Source: Bacillus sp. 1780r2a1 (GTDB taxonomy: Bacteria > Bacillota > Bacilli > Bacillales > Bacillaceae_H). From it: a DNA stretch of 64,000 nt. Positions 43,640 through 53,567 of this stretch are shown here, piece after piece; position 1 is the first letter of the stretch, and each line of letters starts with the position of its first letter. The position numbers and the translations under genes are program-made. The notes beneath the pieces are model-generated. The model did no database searches. It had not been told where the DNA came from and was given only the letters and a program-made list of their open reading frames with translations. Where the stretch lies: assembly GCA_024134725.1 (NCBI GenBank), contig CP099863.1:2661501-2725500 (forward strand), given 5' to 3'.

Positions 43640-44530
43640 ATGGAGATACGCTTATTTCAATATGTAATAGAAGTCTACAAGATGAAAAGCTTTACGAAAG
43701 CTGCTGCGAATTTACATATCGCTCAGCCTTCTTTAAGTAAACAAATCTCCAAGCTAGAAGATGAGCTGGGTATTTTATTATTTAATCGTTATTCAACTGG
43801 TATTGAAATAACAGAGAAAGGCAAGCTGTTTGTTGTAAGAGCACAAGCTATTTTACGTATGCATGACAATTTACAAAAAGAGCTAGAGGATTCCAAAAAC
43901 ATAAAAGAAAATAGTATCACAATTGGCGTTACCCCTATCACAGGTGGGCATCTTCTTCCGCCTTTACTAAAGCAGTTTATGCATGAGTATCAAACTGTAA
44001 AAGTAAAGTTTGTGGAAGACTCAAGCGAAAATATACTGAATTTATTAGTCAACACTAAAGTAGATTTTGCTTTGCTATCGCTTCCGATTAAAGATGAACG
44101 CTTAAAATATGAACCTTTTTTAACAGAAGCTCTCTACCTTGCCGTTCCAAAGAATTCGCCCAATTGGCTACCACCTTTATCGAATCGCTTAACAGATTAC
44201 AAAAATTGCCCATTCGTCTTATTAAAAAGCGGGTTTGATTTCCGCTCAAAGGTACTCTCTTTATGTGCAAATCACCAGTTCCAACCAGCAGTAGCTTATG
44301 AAACAAGTAGTATTGAAACAGCTCAATCATTAGTTTTGAACGGCCTTGGAGTTACCCTTGTTCCTGAAATGGTTATTAAACGTGACAATCCTTCCATGAT
44401 TCGCTATATAAAACTAGAGCACGCTACGCGTACGCTTGTATTTGCTCACGTCAAGGATTCCTACCTTAGTCAAGCTTCAAAGAACTTTATAAATATGGCA
44501 AAAAGCACCGCAGCTTCTATCTTTAGTTAG
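43640..44530 (+). CDS. LysR family transcriptional regulator
   Basis: A 296-residue LysR protein: MEIRLFQYVIEVYKMKSFTK, HTH AAANLHIAQPSLSKQISKLE, and an effector domain starting ITIGVTPITGGHLLPPLL. The ATG at 43640 follows GGAGGGAAAA; an in-frame ATG at 43628 overlaps the site. The gene diverges from the methyltransferase gene across about 115 bp, the classic arrangement for a LysR protein and its target. It is also close to cysJI, but those genes lie beyond the methyltransferase, so a role like B. subtilis CysL is only a possibility. Confidence 0.87.
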   Translation: MEIRLFQYVIEVYKMKSFTKAAANLHIAQPSLSKQISKLEDELGILLFNRYSTGIEITEKGKLFVVRAQAILRMHDNLQKELEDSKNIKENSITIGVTPITGGHLLPPLLKQFMHEYQTVKVKFVEDSSENILNLLVNTKVDFALLSLPIKDERLKYEPFLTEALYLAVPKNSPNWLPPLSNRLTDYKNCPFVLLKSGFDFRSKVLSLCANHQFQPAVAYETSSIETAQSLVLNGLGVTLVPEMVIKRDNPSMIRYIKLEHATRTLVFAHVKDSYLSQASKNFINMAKSTAASIFS

Positions 44531-44544
44531 AAACTTGGTGCTTT
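44502..44544. terminator. bidirectional terminator between LysR and DUF6944-like genes
   Basis: AAAGCACC pairs with GGTGCTTT, with an interrupted inner stem (TTCTA/TAGAA), spanning the end of the LysR gene just before the convergent stop codon at 44547. Confidence 0.6.
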
Positions 44545-44546
44545 CT

Positions 44547-45143
44547 CTATTCTTCCTCTTCTTCTATAACCTGACCGATGAACGACAGTACGGATCCGCC
44601 TGCTTGAATCCAGCTTCCAAATACGTTTAATACTTCCCCTTTATCATTATCTTCACCAGAACTATCACCTATCTCCGCTGCTTCTTCTAGTTTTTCTGCT
44701 CTTAAATCATAGCCATCGCCTAGAGCCTGCATCGAATTCCCAATAATTTGCATAATATTTCCGACGATGCTATATACCTCTCCAATATTTGAGTCATCCT
44801 TTAACTCGTCTCCTAATGCAGCAGCTCCTCCTAAAGCTTGCATCAGGTTACCAGCAATCGTAAGACGAGTTTGTGTTTCTCCTTCTTCTAATAAAAGAAG
44901 GCCTGCTACAATGGTGGAGTTTCCAACCGCTTGAATTTCGTTTCCAATCTTTTCGAGAGAAACTCCTTCTTGCCCATCTGCTTCTAATGCGTTACCTGTT
45001 CCCTGTAGCAAGTTCCCCCAAAGGTTTAAATTGTACTTAGCTTGTTCTGAAAGCCACCAAAAAGGTGTGCTTCCAACCGCGGCCGTTATGGTTCCGATAG
45101 CGGCAATTGCAGCCCCAACTACTTCCAATTGTCCATTATCCAT
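44547..45143 (-). CDS. DUF6944-like repetitive protein
   Basis: A 198-residue protein built of about five repeats of roughly 30 residues, each with a G-x-x-x-Q-x-x-GN-type core: GNLLQGTGNALEADG, GNEIQAVGNSTIVAG, GNLMQALGGAAALGD, GNIMQIIGNSMQALGD and GSWIQAGGSVLSFIG. This matches the style of the Bacillus DUF6944 repetitive family; function unknown. The glycine/alanine-rich first 25 residues (VVGAAIAAIGTITAAVG) look amphipathic. I start at MDNGQLE (45143); the frame extends upstream into the terminator of the MFS gene, so those residues are not real. Confidence 0.72.
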   Translation of the reverse strand: MDNGQLEVVGAAIAAIGTITAAVGSTPFWWLSEQAKYNLNLWGNLLQGTGNALEADGQEGVSLEKIGNEIQAVGNSTIVAGLLLLEEGETQTRLTIAGNLMQALGGAAALGDELKDDSNIGEVYSIVGNIMQIIGNSMQALGDGYDLRAEKLEEAAEIGDSSGEDNDKGEVLNVFGSWIQAGGSVLSFIGQVIEEEEE

Positions 45144-45212
45144 CCATTTCACGCCCCGTCGTAAAGTTCTTTTTACAGCATATGCACCATAAATTAAAAG
45201 TGATTTCAACCA

Positions 45213-45248
45213 AAAAAATTGCGCTTTACGGTATGTAAAGCGCAATTT
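45213..45248 (-). terminator. terminator of the Bcr/CflA exporter gene
   Basis: AAATTGCGCTTTAC pairs perfectly with GTAAAGCGCAATTT around GGTAT, followed by a T run on the minus strand. Confidence 0.88.
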
Positions 45249-45257
45249 TTAAGACCA

Positions 45258-46472
45258 TTATCGTTTTTTCTTAACGAGCAACATATAAGCACATAAAGCA
45301 AGTAACTCACAAATTGCAATGACAATTCCCATCGCCAAATCCGTATTTTTTCCAAATGCTCCCACCAATGGCGCTACAGATCCTCCTAATAAAAATGGCA
45401 GTAAACCTAACAAAGCAGCTGCACTCCCTGCTTGTTTTCCTTGAGTTTGCATGGCTAATGAAAATACCGTTGTGTTAACAATCCCAACACTTGTTACTGA
45501 TAAAAATAAAAAGATACATAGAAGCAAGACAGAGTCTGTCAATAGAATAGCGAGTACTAAGCTAATGCTCCCAATTGTAGCTTGAATCAAACCATACGTT
45601 AACAATGTACTTTCAGAAATTTTCCCTGCCAAACGTCCTGTCACCTGCGTGGCGATAATTAAACCTACACCATTAATAGCAAATACTCCACTAAACATTT
45701 GTGGAGATAGCCCATAAATTTCTTGAAGAACAAATGTTGAGCCCGAAATGTAAGCAAACATGGCGCTCATTACCAACCCTTGCGTCAACGCGTAACCTAC
45801 AAATGTTTTATCTTTCACTAGGCTTCCGAACGTTTGTAAAATCTCTCTAAAGCCCCCTGTTTTACGGCGTTCAGGTGGTAGCGTTTCATCCAGACCAACC
45901 ATAACGCTAATTAACATAACTATGCCAATTGCAGTTAAAACGCCGAATACTCCTCGCCATGATACAAACTCCAGTACTTGACCACCTGCGATGGGTGCCA
46001 CAATAGGTGCTAACCCGTTAACAAGCATCAACATTGCAAAAAATTTGGTTAAGTCCGTTCCTGAAAATAAGTCTCGGACGCTAGCCCTTGAAATGACCAT
46101 ACCAGCCGCCCCTGCAGCTCCTTGAATAAAGCGAAGGGCAATAAACAGCCAAATAGAAGGTGCCACAACACATAAAGCTGAAGCAATTGTGTAGATAATA
46201 ATTGAAATAACGAGCGGTTTTTTTCGACCTTTAATATCGCTAAAAGGACCCATTAATAGTTGGCCAAATGCTAGCCCAATCAAGCAGGCTGTTAAACTCA
46301 TTTGAACTAAAGATGTTGTCGCATCAAGTTCTTTTGCGATTGTGGGAAGAGCTGGTAAATACATATCAATTGTAAAAGGACCAAATGCACCCAACCCTCC
46401 TAAAATTAAAACGAGCAGCAAGCGGCTTTTTGAACCAGCTGCTATACTTTGCGCAAACTCTCTTTGCATCAT
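45258..46472 (-). CDS. MFS drug exporter, Bcr/CflA family
   Basis: A 404-residue twelve-helix transporter. The first helix region GAFGPFTIDMYLPALPTIAKEL with the membrane Asp and the loop GPFSDIKGRKKPL are the Bcr/CflA signatures; helix 5 carries LAPIVAPIAGG. Family members export bicyclomycin, chloramphenicol or metabolites such as sulfonamides by proton antiport. GGAGAGAAT precedes the ATG. A small membrane protein gene lies upstream with its own terminator. Confidence 0.87.
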   Translation of the reverse strand: MMQREFAQSIAAGSKSRLLLVLILGGLGAFGPFTIDMYLPALPTIAKELDATTSLVQMSLTACLIGLAFGQLLMGPFSDIKGRKKPLVISIIIYTIASALCVVAPSIWLFIALRFIQGAAGAAGMVISRASVRDLFSGTDLTKFFAMLMLVNGLAPIVAPIAGGQVLEFVSWRGVFGVLTAIGIVMLISVMVGLDETLPPERRKTGGFREILQTFGSLVKDKTFVGYALTQGLVMSAMFAYISGSTFVLQEIYGLSPQMFSGVFAINGVGLIIATQVTGRLAGKISESTLLTYGLIQATIGSISLVLAILLTDSVLLLCIFLFLSVTSVGIVNTTVFSLAMQTQGKQAGSAAALLGLLPFLLGGSVAPLVGAFGKNTDLAMGIVIAICELLALCAYMLLVKKKR

Positions 46473-46499
46473 ATTCTCTCCTTTTTAACCAAATGAAAA

Positions 46500-46523
46500 A
46501 GAGCAACTGTATCTGTTGCTCAT
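46500..46523 (-). terminator. terminator of the small membrane protein gene
   Basis: GAGCAAC pairs with GTTGCTC around a 7-base loop, overlapping the stop codon, followed on the minus strand by CTTTTTC. Confidence 0.65.
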
Positions 46524-46693
46524 TGAACTAAAAACAAAATTTTAACTAGTAAATATAAAATCCATATTGAGACAATTCCAATTAATCCATTTAAAAGTCG
46601 ATTTTGAAACGTTTGAGTTTTTTTCTTTGGCTGAGCTTGTTTTCTTCGTTCAGAACGACTCATGGGCTGTTGACTATCATGATTCGTTAACAT
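46520..46693 (-). CDS. small single-pass membrane protein (57 residues)
   Basis: MLTNHDSQQPMSRSERRKQA, a Lys/Arg-rich stretch, then one hydrophobic helix (LLNGLIGIVSIWILYLLVKI). The SRSERRKQ-basic-helix design is common among small Bacillus membrane proteins (for example the start of YrrS-like proteins), with the basic side inside. The ATG at 46693 follows TGGAGATGCAAGATC. It has its own terminator. Function unknown. Confidence 0.65.
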   Translation of the reverse strand: MLTNHDSQQPMSRSERRKQAQPKKKTQTFQNRLLNGLIGIVSIWILYLLVKILFLVQ

Positions 46694-46779
46694 GATCTTG
46701 CATCTCCAATCTTACTAACAAAATCTTTTCTCGCTAAATAGTTTACCATACTCCTACTAAATAGTGGAGAATAACCATC

Positions 46780-46950
46780 ACAAAAAAAAGTTTGAGCACT
46801 CGCTTTTTGCGAGGAGAAGTTCCAGACACGACGCTCCATTTCACTTTATTTCCAAACCGATTTTTCCCACTCCACAAAAAAACCTGAACGATTAAAAGTT
46901 GTAAGCTTTTAATTGTTCAGGCATAGGAAGAGCTGAGCTACTTATATCTC
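46780..46950 (-). repeat. 3'-end repeat copy D with terminator-like hairpin
   Basis: The 46694-46963 gap holds a member of the repeat family. Shared with copy C are AGTTCCAGA, a CGACGCTCCATTTCA / CTACGCTCTATTCCA block, TTTCAAAC-like spacing, then a hairpin (46892-46930; CCTGAACGATTAAAAG with CTTTTAATTGTTCAGG) and CTACTTATATCT. Read on the minus strand the hairpin is followed by T7 and would terminate the alpha-galactosidase gene. Confidence 0.6.
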
Positions 46951-46963
46951 AATCTCCCCTTCT

Positions 46964-49156
46964 TTATCTTTTTGCTTTAAATTTCCATACATAGCTTTGA
47001 AAGTCACCTTGCAAGGAAATAGGTACATGAATTCCGCTATACATAAGCTCATCGCCTCCGTATACGTTATCCGTTCCTATTAATTCATATGACTTGTCTG
47101 AAGCTAATCCATGGAGCTTGATTGAACGCAGCGGTGTTGCTGGCTCAGCAAGTACACGATAATAAAATACCACTACTTCTTCTTTTGCTTCATCCGTAAA
47201 CAACCATGCCGTTTCATTTCCTTCAAACGGACTCAAAAGTCGATAAAAATCACCGTATTGAATGAGTCTTCGAATTTCTTTGTATTCCACAATTTGCTCT
47301 TTTACAGCTTGTTTCTCTTCGTCTGTTAACTTCGTTAAATCTAATTCATAACCAAGGTTTCCAGCCATCGCTACATCACCGCGCATCTTTAACGGTGCAT
47401 AACGGTGAACTTGGTGATTCGGAATATCAGATACGTGTGCTCCCATGGATACAATTGGGTAGACAAGGCTTGTTCCATACTGAATTTTTAAGCGCTCCAC
47501 TGCATCCGTGTTATCGCTGGTCCACGTTTGCGGCATATAATAAAGCATTCCTGGGTCGAAGCGTCCTCCACCACCAGAACAGCTTTCAAATAAAATATGA
47601 GGAAACGCAGTTGTAAGGTCTTCCATCATTTTATATACGCCTAAAATATGACGATGGGACGTTTCTTTTTGACGCTCAGCAGGAAGAAGCGCAGAACCCA
47701 CTTCTGTTAAGTGACGGTTCATATCCCATTTAACATACGTAATTGGAACCTTTGAAAGAATAGCTGAGATACGTTTTGTAATTTCAGTGCGTACATCTTC
47801 CCTGGAAAAATCCAGAACGAGCTGCTCTCGGCTTTCTGTTCGATGACGGTTCGGTACGTGCAAGCACCAATCTGGATGTTCTCTATATAAGTCACTATCT
47901 TTTGAAACCATTTCAGGTTCAAACCATAAACCGAACTCCATATTGACGTTGTTCACACGTTTGGCTACATCTTCTAGACCGGCAGGAAGCTTTTCATTAT
48001 CAACGAACCAATCTCCAAGTGATGTTGTATCTGAGTTGCGCTTTTTAAACCAACCATCATCAAGCACAAATAGCTCCATGCCGAGTTCACTACCTACCTT
48101 GGCAATTTGCTCCACTTTCTCCGCATCAAAGTCAAAGTAAGTAGCTTCCCAATTATTAACCAGAATTGGCCGATCTTTCGTTTTAAATTCGCCACGCAGT
48201 AGATGGTTTTTATAAAGGTGGTGAAATGTGTGAGACATCTCCGACAAACCAGCAGATGAATACACCATCACAACTTCTGGCGTTTGAAAAGTTTGTTCTT
48301 TTTCTAGTAACCACGTAAAATTATGAGGATGAATACCTACTGATAAACGCGCCGTTGAAAATTGATCTACTTCTATTTGAGCTAAGAAATTTCCGCTGTA
48401 AACAAAGTTAAATCCGTATACTTCTCCTGAATATTCAGTCGTATCTTTACGAAGTAGAGCAAGAAAAGGGTTCTGCTGATGACTGCTTGCTCCTCTTATA
48501 CTACCAACAGATTGAATACCCGTATGCAATGACTGACGCTCAACATGCCGTTCTTTTCCCCATGCTCCTGGCAACGAAAGCATATCAAATTCTGCATCTC
48601 GAAAATCAACATTAGCACTGAGAGCACGAATTAACTTTATTGATTCTTTCCCTTGATTTTCAAACTTTATCGCCCGCGTAATCGCATTATAGTTTTCAAA
48701 AACCGTATATTGTAACGTTACATGTAAACCAATGACGCTGTCTTCTAGCAAAATTTCAAGCGTCTCTGCTTCATCATCGGAATGAATATATGTAGCTGGT
48801 AGTTCTTCTAAGTTCGGTTTCCCTTTATAAATCCGATGCTCTTTATAACGTAAATCCGTAACCACTGTACCATTCGGCAGCTCAACTTGATAAGCGGGTG
48901 AACGAAAATCACCGTTACCATGCTGAGGGTACTCTTGAGGCAACCAATCCAGTGAAAAAGTGCGGTCTCCTTGATATGGATTCGGAGAAAATGAACGGTC
49001 TAGCGGCTGAATCTGGTTTGTATGGTTGTAGTTATTGATTTTTCTTCCCCAGTAAAAATGAGCTAAGTAATTATCACGAACAAGCCCCATTGCGTAGCTG
49101 GTATCTTTCGCTTTCAAGTGAAAAACCTTATTCTTTTCATCAAATATAATACCCAT
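46964..49156 (-). CDS. alpha-galactosidase, glycoside hydrolase family 36
   Basis: A 730-residue cytoplasmic enzyme that removes alpha-1,6-galactose from melibiose, raffinose and related sugars. An N-terminal beta-supersandwich (1 to about 330) precedes the barrel: VNNWEATYFDF, LDDGWF, GLWFEPEMV, the nucleophile Asp in YVKWDMNRH near 476, FESCSGGGGRFD and the acid/base Asp in WTSDNTDAVERL near 547. The length matches Bacillus/Geobacillus GH36 tetrameric enzymes. The repressor gene lies 27 bp upstream. No sugar transporter gene is adjacent, so the substrate must enter by a system elsewhere. Confidence 0.92.
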   Translation of the reverse strand: MGIIFDEKNKVFHLKAKDTSYAMGLVRDNYLAHFYWGRKINNYNHTNQIQPLDRSFSPNPYQGDRTFSLDWLPQEYPQHGNGDFRSPAYQVELPNGTVVTDLRYKEHRIYKGKPNLEELPATYIHSDDEAETLEILLEDSVIGLHVTLQYTVFENYNAITRAIKFENQGKESIKLIRALSANVDFRDAEFDMLSLPGAWGKERHVERQSLHTGIQSVGSIRGASSHQQNPFLALLRKDTTEYSGEVYGFNFVYSGNFLAQIEVDQFSTARLSVGIHPHNFTWLLEKEQTFQTPEVVMVYSSAGLSEMSHTFHHLYKNHLLRGEFKTKDRPILVNNWEATYFDFDAEKVEQIAKVGSELGMELFVLDDGWFKKRNSDTTSLGDWFVDNEKLPAGLEDVAKRVNNVNMEFGLWFEPEMVSKDSDLYREHPDWCLHVPNRHRTESREQLVLDFSREDVRTEITKRISAILSKVPITYVKWDMNRHLTEVGSALLPAERQKETSHRHILGVYKMMEDLTTAFPHILFESCSGGGGRFDPGMLYYMPQTWTSDNTDAVERLKIQYGTSLVYPIVSMGAHVSDIPNHQVHRYAPLKMRGDVAMAGNLGYELDLTKLTDEEKQAVKEQIVEYKEIRRLIQYGDFYRLLSPFEGNETAWLFTDEAKEEVVVFYYRVLAEPATPLRSIKLHGLASDKSYELIGTDNVYGGDELMYSGIHVPISLQGDFQSYVWKFKAKR

Positions 49157-49183
49157 TTGTCTACCGCTCCCCTAGCTTTGTTA

Positions 49184-50221
<1,038 letters not shown>

Positions 50222-50412
50222 TTAGCCACTCCCTATAAAAACTTCTATTTGCTTTTATGATAGCACACGAAAATTGGTATAGACCAAATAGTTTAAGGAA
50301 AAAAGACTCCTTGCTTATTATGTAGCCGTCGATAAGTTGATTCTATTTACTTTTTTTTAGTAAAATTAACTAAATTAATCTTACCAAAACCTTTACTACA
50401 GTTCAATGTTTT

Positions 50413-50430
50413 TTTGAATGCGTTTTCAAA
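50413..50430. promoter_or_regulatory. cre-like site upstream of the galactoside operon
   Basis: Read on the minus strand, TTTGAAAACGCATTCAAA fits the CcpA consensus TGWAANCGNTNWCA with one mismatch, about 195 bp before the repressor start, next to an A18 tract. Catabolite repression of an alpha-galactosidase operon would be expected. Confidence 0.5.
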
Positions 50431-50484
50431 AAAAAAAAAAAAAAGAAGAAGCTGATTAATCTCATCTCCTTCTTTCTTATCTCT

Positions 50485-51843
50485 CTATTTAATGGCTTCG
50501 TAAACGCCTGTTATAACGCTTCCATATTGACCAGTTTCAAACACGTCTCCTTCAAAGCGATTCGGATTTTCCGAAGGATTAACAAGTGGTGAATGTTTCT
50601 TATTCGTTAATAAAACAATACCTAAATCTTTTTCACGGTCGATAATGGTAACCGTACCAACCCAACCAGTATGACCAATTGCATCTCGACTTGCATGAGG
50701 ACCAAACATCCATTCCATGCTTTCATCCCCATTTCTTCTCCACCCAAGCGCATACGTAGAATTCATAGGTGATGGCTCTGTAAAGACTTGAATGGTTTTC
50801 TCATCAAATAATCGCTGGCGACCATATCCTCCCCCGTTTAACATTACTTGTAATAAAACAGCTAAATCATTTGTTGTTGAGAACAAACCAGCGTGTCCCG
50901 AAATACCTCCCATTGAATAGTATGCTTTTTCGTCATGAACTTCTCCTTGCAATGTATATGTTCGAACATTCGGAAAACTTATAACACCATCTCGCGTATT
51001 ACCCTGTAGTTCAGTTGCCGCAAAGTTTTTAGACTTAAACCCTTTTTGTAGCGGATTAAACAGTGTATGCTTTAAGCCCAATGGTCGATAAATTTCATTT
51101 TCTACGTAATAATCTAAACGCTGATTGGTAATTCTCTCAACAATAATGCCAAGGAGCATATAGTCAACGTCGCTGTATACGTTCTTTGTTCCCGGCTCGT
51201 ATTGAAGAGGTGTTTTGGAAATTAAGTTTATAGTTTTTGCTCTGTCCTGGGAGTATAAAGCACTGGCTTTTGGATGGAAGTATTGTGGGTCTGGCGGAAA
51301 TCCCCCGCTATGATGCAGTAAATCAATCACTTTCATTTGATTCTTTCCTTTAATAACATCTTCTGGCTGGTCTTTAAAGTCTGATAGGTATGTTTGAACC
51401 TTTTCATTTAAATTCAGTTTCCCTTCGCTAACTAGCTTTTGGAGAGCAAAATTTACCGCATACATTTTCGTATTAGAAGCTAAATCAAACATTGTATCTT
51501 CCTTCATTTTTTCAGGATGTTTTAGTAGTGTGGAACCATTATATTTTTTAGCATAACCATAAGCAGTATTTTTCACAACCTTACCATTTTTCACAACCAA
51601 TAATACGGCACCTGGAAAGCCACTTTTAATTTCTTGTTCAATCATGGCATCCACTTCTCTTAGCTTTGCAGACGACATTCCGACCTCCTCAGGTTTAGCT
51701 TTTTTTAACACTGAGTGATTGATAGGGTGAGATATATCTTGATGAACAGATGTTTCTGAATGAATATTAGCAGATGCAGATAAAGGGCTGCTTGCTAGGG
51801 CAAGTAGCCCTGCTAGAGATAATACTGCGTACGTTTTTTTCAT
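50485..51843 (-). CDS. secreted serine hydrolase, beta-lactamase/penicillin-binding family
   Basis: A 452-residue exported protein with a signal peptide (MKKTYAVLSLAGLLALASSP, cleavage near SASA). The catalytic motifs of class C beta-lactamase-like hydrolases are present: SxxK in DLASNTKMYAV near residue 123, a Tyr-containing YSDVDYMLLG near 223, and GHTGWVG near 398 in place of KTG. Relatives include esterases, D-aminopeptidases and the Bacillus muropeptide-cluster protein YbbE; the substrate cannot be chosen. It has a GGAGG site and stands alone. Confidence 0.85.
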   Translation of the reverse strand: MKKTYAVLSLAGLLALASSPLSASANIHSETSVHQDISHPINHSVLKKAKPEEVGMSSAKLREVDAMIEQEIKSGFPGAVLLVVKNGKVVKNTAYGYAKKYNGSTLLKHPEKMKEDTMFDLASNTKMYAVNFALQKLVSEGKLNLNEKVQTYLSDFKDQPEDVIKGKNQMKVIDLLHHSGGFPPDPQYFHPKASALYSQDRAKTINLISKTPLQYEPGTKNVYSDVDYMLLGIIVERITNQRLDYYVENEIYRPLGLKHTLFNPLQKGFKSKNFAATELQGNTRDGVISFPNVRTYTLQGEVHDEKAYYSMGGISGHAGLFSTTNDLAVLLQVMLNGGGYGRQRLFDEKTIQVFTEPSPMNSTYALGWRRNGDESMEWMFGPHASRDAIGHTGWVGTVTIIDREKDLGIVLLTNKKHSPLVNPSENPNRFEGDVFETGQYGSVITGVYEAIK

Positions 51844-52026
51844 TGCACTTCCTCCTACAAGAATAGTAGATGCATAACTAGGATTGTGCTTCTACTATTA
51901 TTATAAAAGAAAACTAAATTAGAAGATATTTGATATAGGTCCTGTTTTTTTATTCCAGCCGATATTTAAATACTGCATTTGGCTTAATTTTTCCATTTAC
52001 GAGCCTTATTTCTAAGGACAAGGATC

Positions 52027-52054
52027 ACAATTTTACATTTTTTAACATAAAATA
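52027..52054 (+). promoter_or_regulatory. sigma-K-like promoter of the BclA-like gene
   Basis: A -35 element ACA (52027-52029), a 16-bp spacer and CATAAAATA (52046-52054), matching the sigma-K pattern AC-N16-CATANNNTA, end about 30 bp before the TTG start. Sigma-E has an overlapping -10 consensus, so either mother-cell factor is possible. Confidence 0.6.
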
Positions 52055-52083
52055 GTATAAAAAATGCAAAGGATGTTATACCA

Positions 52084-53496
52084 TTGAGTAAAAAAGCAAA
52101 AAAGCTCGGAAAATGCTGTCCCCCTTCCCCGCCTGTCATTCCAACTCCAAACTACGGTTATGTCTTCAATACTGGTAATCAAAATATACCTGTTGAAAGT
52201 GATATTCCGTTTAGTTCAAACGGAGCGTTGCTAGGCATCTCTCATAGCACTAGCACTACACCAATTACTATTCAAAATCCTGGAACATATGCAGTTTGGT
52301 TTATCGTAAACGGAACAACCTCTAATCAATTCGCATTATACCAAAATAACACTCTTGTTCCTGGAAGTATTTACGGCACAGAAACACCTGCTGCTGGAAC
52401 GTCTGCTGGAAATATCGGAATGGTCATTATTTCTGCACTCGTAGGTGACCAGCTATCGGTACGAAACCATACAAGTGCGGCCCCAGTAAACTTAGATAAT
52501 GCTTCTGGAGGAACACAAACAAACGTTAGCGCTTCAATTATGCTAATTAAAGTAGGTCCTCCTATATCACCCGATCCAACTTTAGCAGCTGTTAACAGTG
52601 CTCAAACTATTGCGGAAATGCGCATTGCCATTACTAACCCTGCACTTGGCTTAAATTTAACAGCATTTAATTCGTTAACTCTTGCACAACAAGACCAGGT
52701 CTTACAAGGGTTAATTACTAACCGGCCTGCTTTAGGCTACCCGACAGTTCAAAGCGTCCAGATTGCTCTTGATAATGAAATCAGCCAATTAGTGGACCCT
52801 AATAATATTTATGTAAGAGCAGGTGCCGTAGGAGGTAACGGCAGTCTTGGAAGCCCGTTTGGAACCATTCCTCAAGGCATTGCAGCTGTAAATGTCGGAG
52901 GTACTGTTCATATTTTAGAGGGAACGTATCCAATTACCTCTCAAATCAACGTGAACAAGGTTAATATTACTCTACTTGGAGAAAATAATCCTGTCTTATT
53001 ATTACAAGCTGCTGTCATCCCTCTTTTAGTTACAGCCAGTGGCGTTACGGTGGACGGATTAACGCTGACTAGCCCTATTCCATATGCAGTGGAGTTTATT
53101 CAAGTTGGTGGTAGCAATATTCGCCTACTAAATAATACAATTTACGGCCCCCCTCAACCACTGCCAATGTCAAACTGGGTTGTTAATCGTGCCGTTGTTT
53201 CTCAGGTTGGAGCATCTAATATCCTCTTAGAAGGCAATACTTTTTATTCTTTACGAACGGGAATGTACATTAATCCGAATACAACAGGTGCTATTAATAA
53301 CAATGTTGTATACAATACTAAAGGTGGTTTTTTAGTGGATGGTGCTTTTACGACTTTTCTTGGAAACTCATGGGGCACTCCTCCAAATGAATTTGATATT
53401 GTGCTCTTAGCAGGTACAACTACCGGACCTCCATATAACAATATCCCTGCTCTGCAAGCAGCCAACAACAACGCGACTATCTCTGATCAACGGTAA
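52084..53496 (+). CDS. BclA-C-domain/beta-helix protein, probable spore surface protein
   Basis: A 470-residue protein without a signal peptide. After a short basic, Pro-rich head (KKLGKCCPPSPPVIPTP) comes a domain of about 135 residues resembling the BclA C-terminal jelly-roll (YGYVFNTGNQNIPVESDIPF to SASIMLIKV), which forms trimers in exosporium glycoproteins. A short helical linker (about 165-240) leads to a parallel beta-helix (VNITLLGENNPVLLL, VTVDGLTLTSPIPYAV, NIRLLNNTIYG, NILLEGNTFYS). No collagen-like Gly-X-Y repeat precedes the jelly-roll. The TTG start follows AAAGGATG. A sigma-K-like promoter suggests late mother-cell expression. Confidence 0.75.
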   Translation: MSKKAKKLGKCCPPSPPVIPTPNYGYVFNTGNQNIPVESDIPFSSNGALLGISHSTSTTPITIQNPGTYAVWFIVNGTTSNQFALYQNNTLVPGSIYGTETPAAGTSAGNIGMVIISALVGDQLSVRNHTSAAPVNLDNASGGTQTNVSASIMLIKVGPPISPDPTLAAVNSAQTIAEMRIAITNPALGLNLTAFNSLTLAQQDQVLQGLITNRPALGYPTVQSVQIALDNEISQLVDPNNIYVRAGAVGGNGSLGSPFGTIPQGIAAVNVGGTVHILEGTYPITSQINVNKVNITLLGENNPVLLLQAAVIPLLVTASGVTVDGLTLTSPIPYAVEFIQVGGSNIRLLNNTIYGPPQPLPMSNWVVNRAVVSQVGASNILLEGNTFYSLRTGMYINPNTTGAINNNVVYNTKGGFLVDGAFTTFLGNSWGTPPNEFDIVLLAGTTTGPPYNNIPALQAANNNATISDQR

Positions 53497-53497
53497 G

Positions 53498-53533
53498 AAA
53501 AAAGTGGACTCTATATATAGAGTCCACTTTTTT
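53498..53533 (+). terminator. terminator of the BclA-like gene
   Basis: A perfect palindrome of AAAAAAGTGGACTCTATA and its complement ends in T6 right after the stop codon. Confidence 0.9.
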
Positions 53534-53567
53534 CTTATGATTTTATTCTATTTATTTAATATATATA

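Noticed and set aside
44088-44330. Long frames opposite known genes, for example inside the LysR gene at 43640-44530
   Set aside because: They are antisense shadows of well-supported genes, without ribosome sites.
50428-50446. A18 tract as a phase-variable promoter element
   Set aside because: It lies far from both neighbouring starts and is better explained as part of the downstream end of the serine hydrolase gene.
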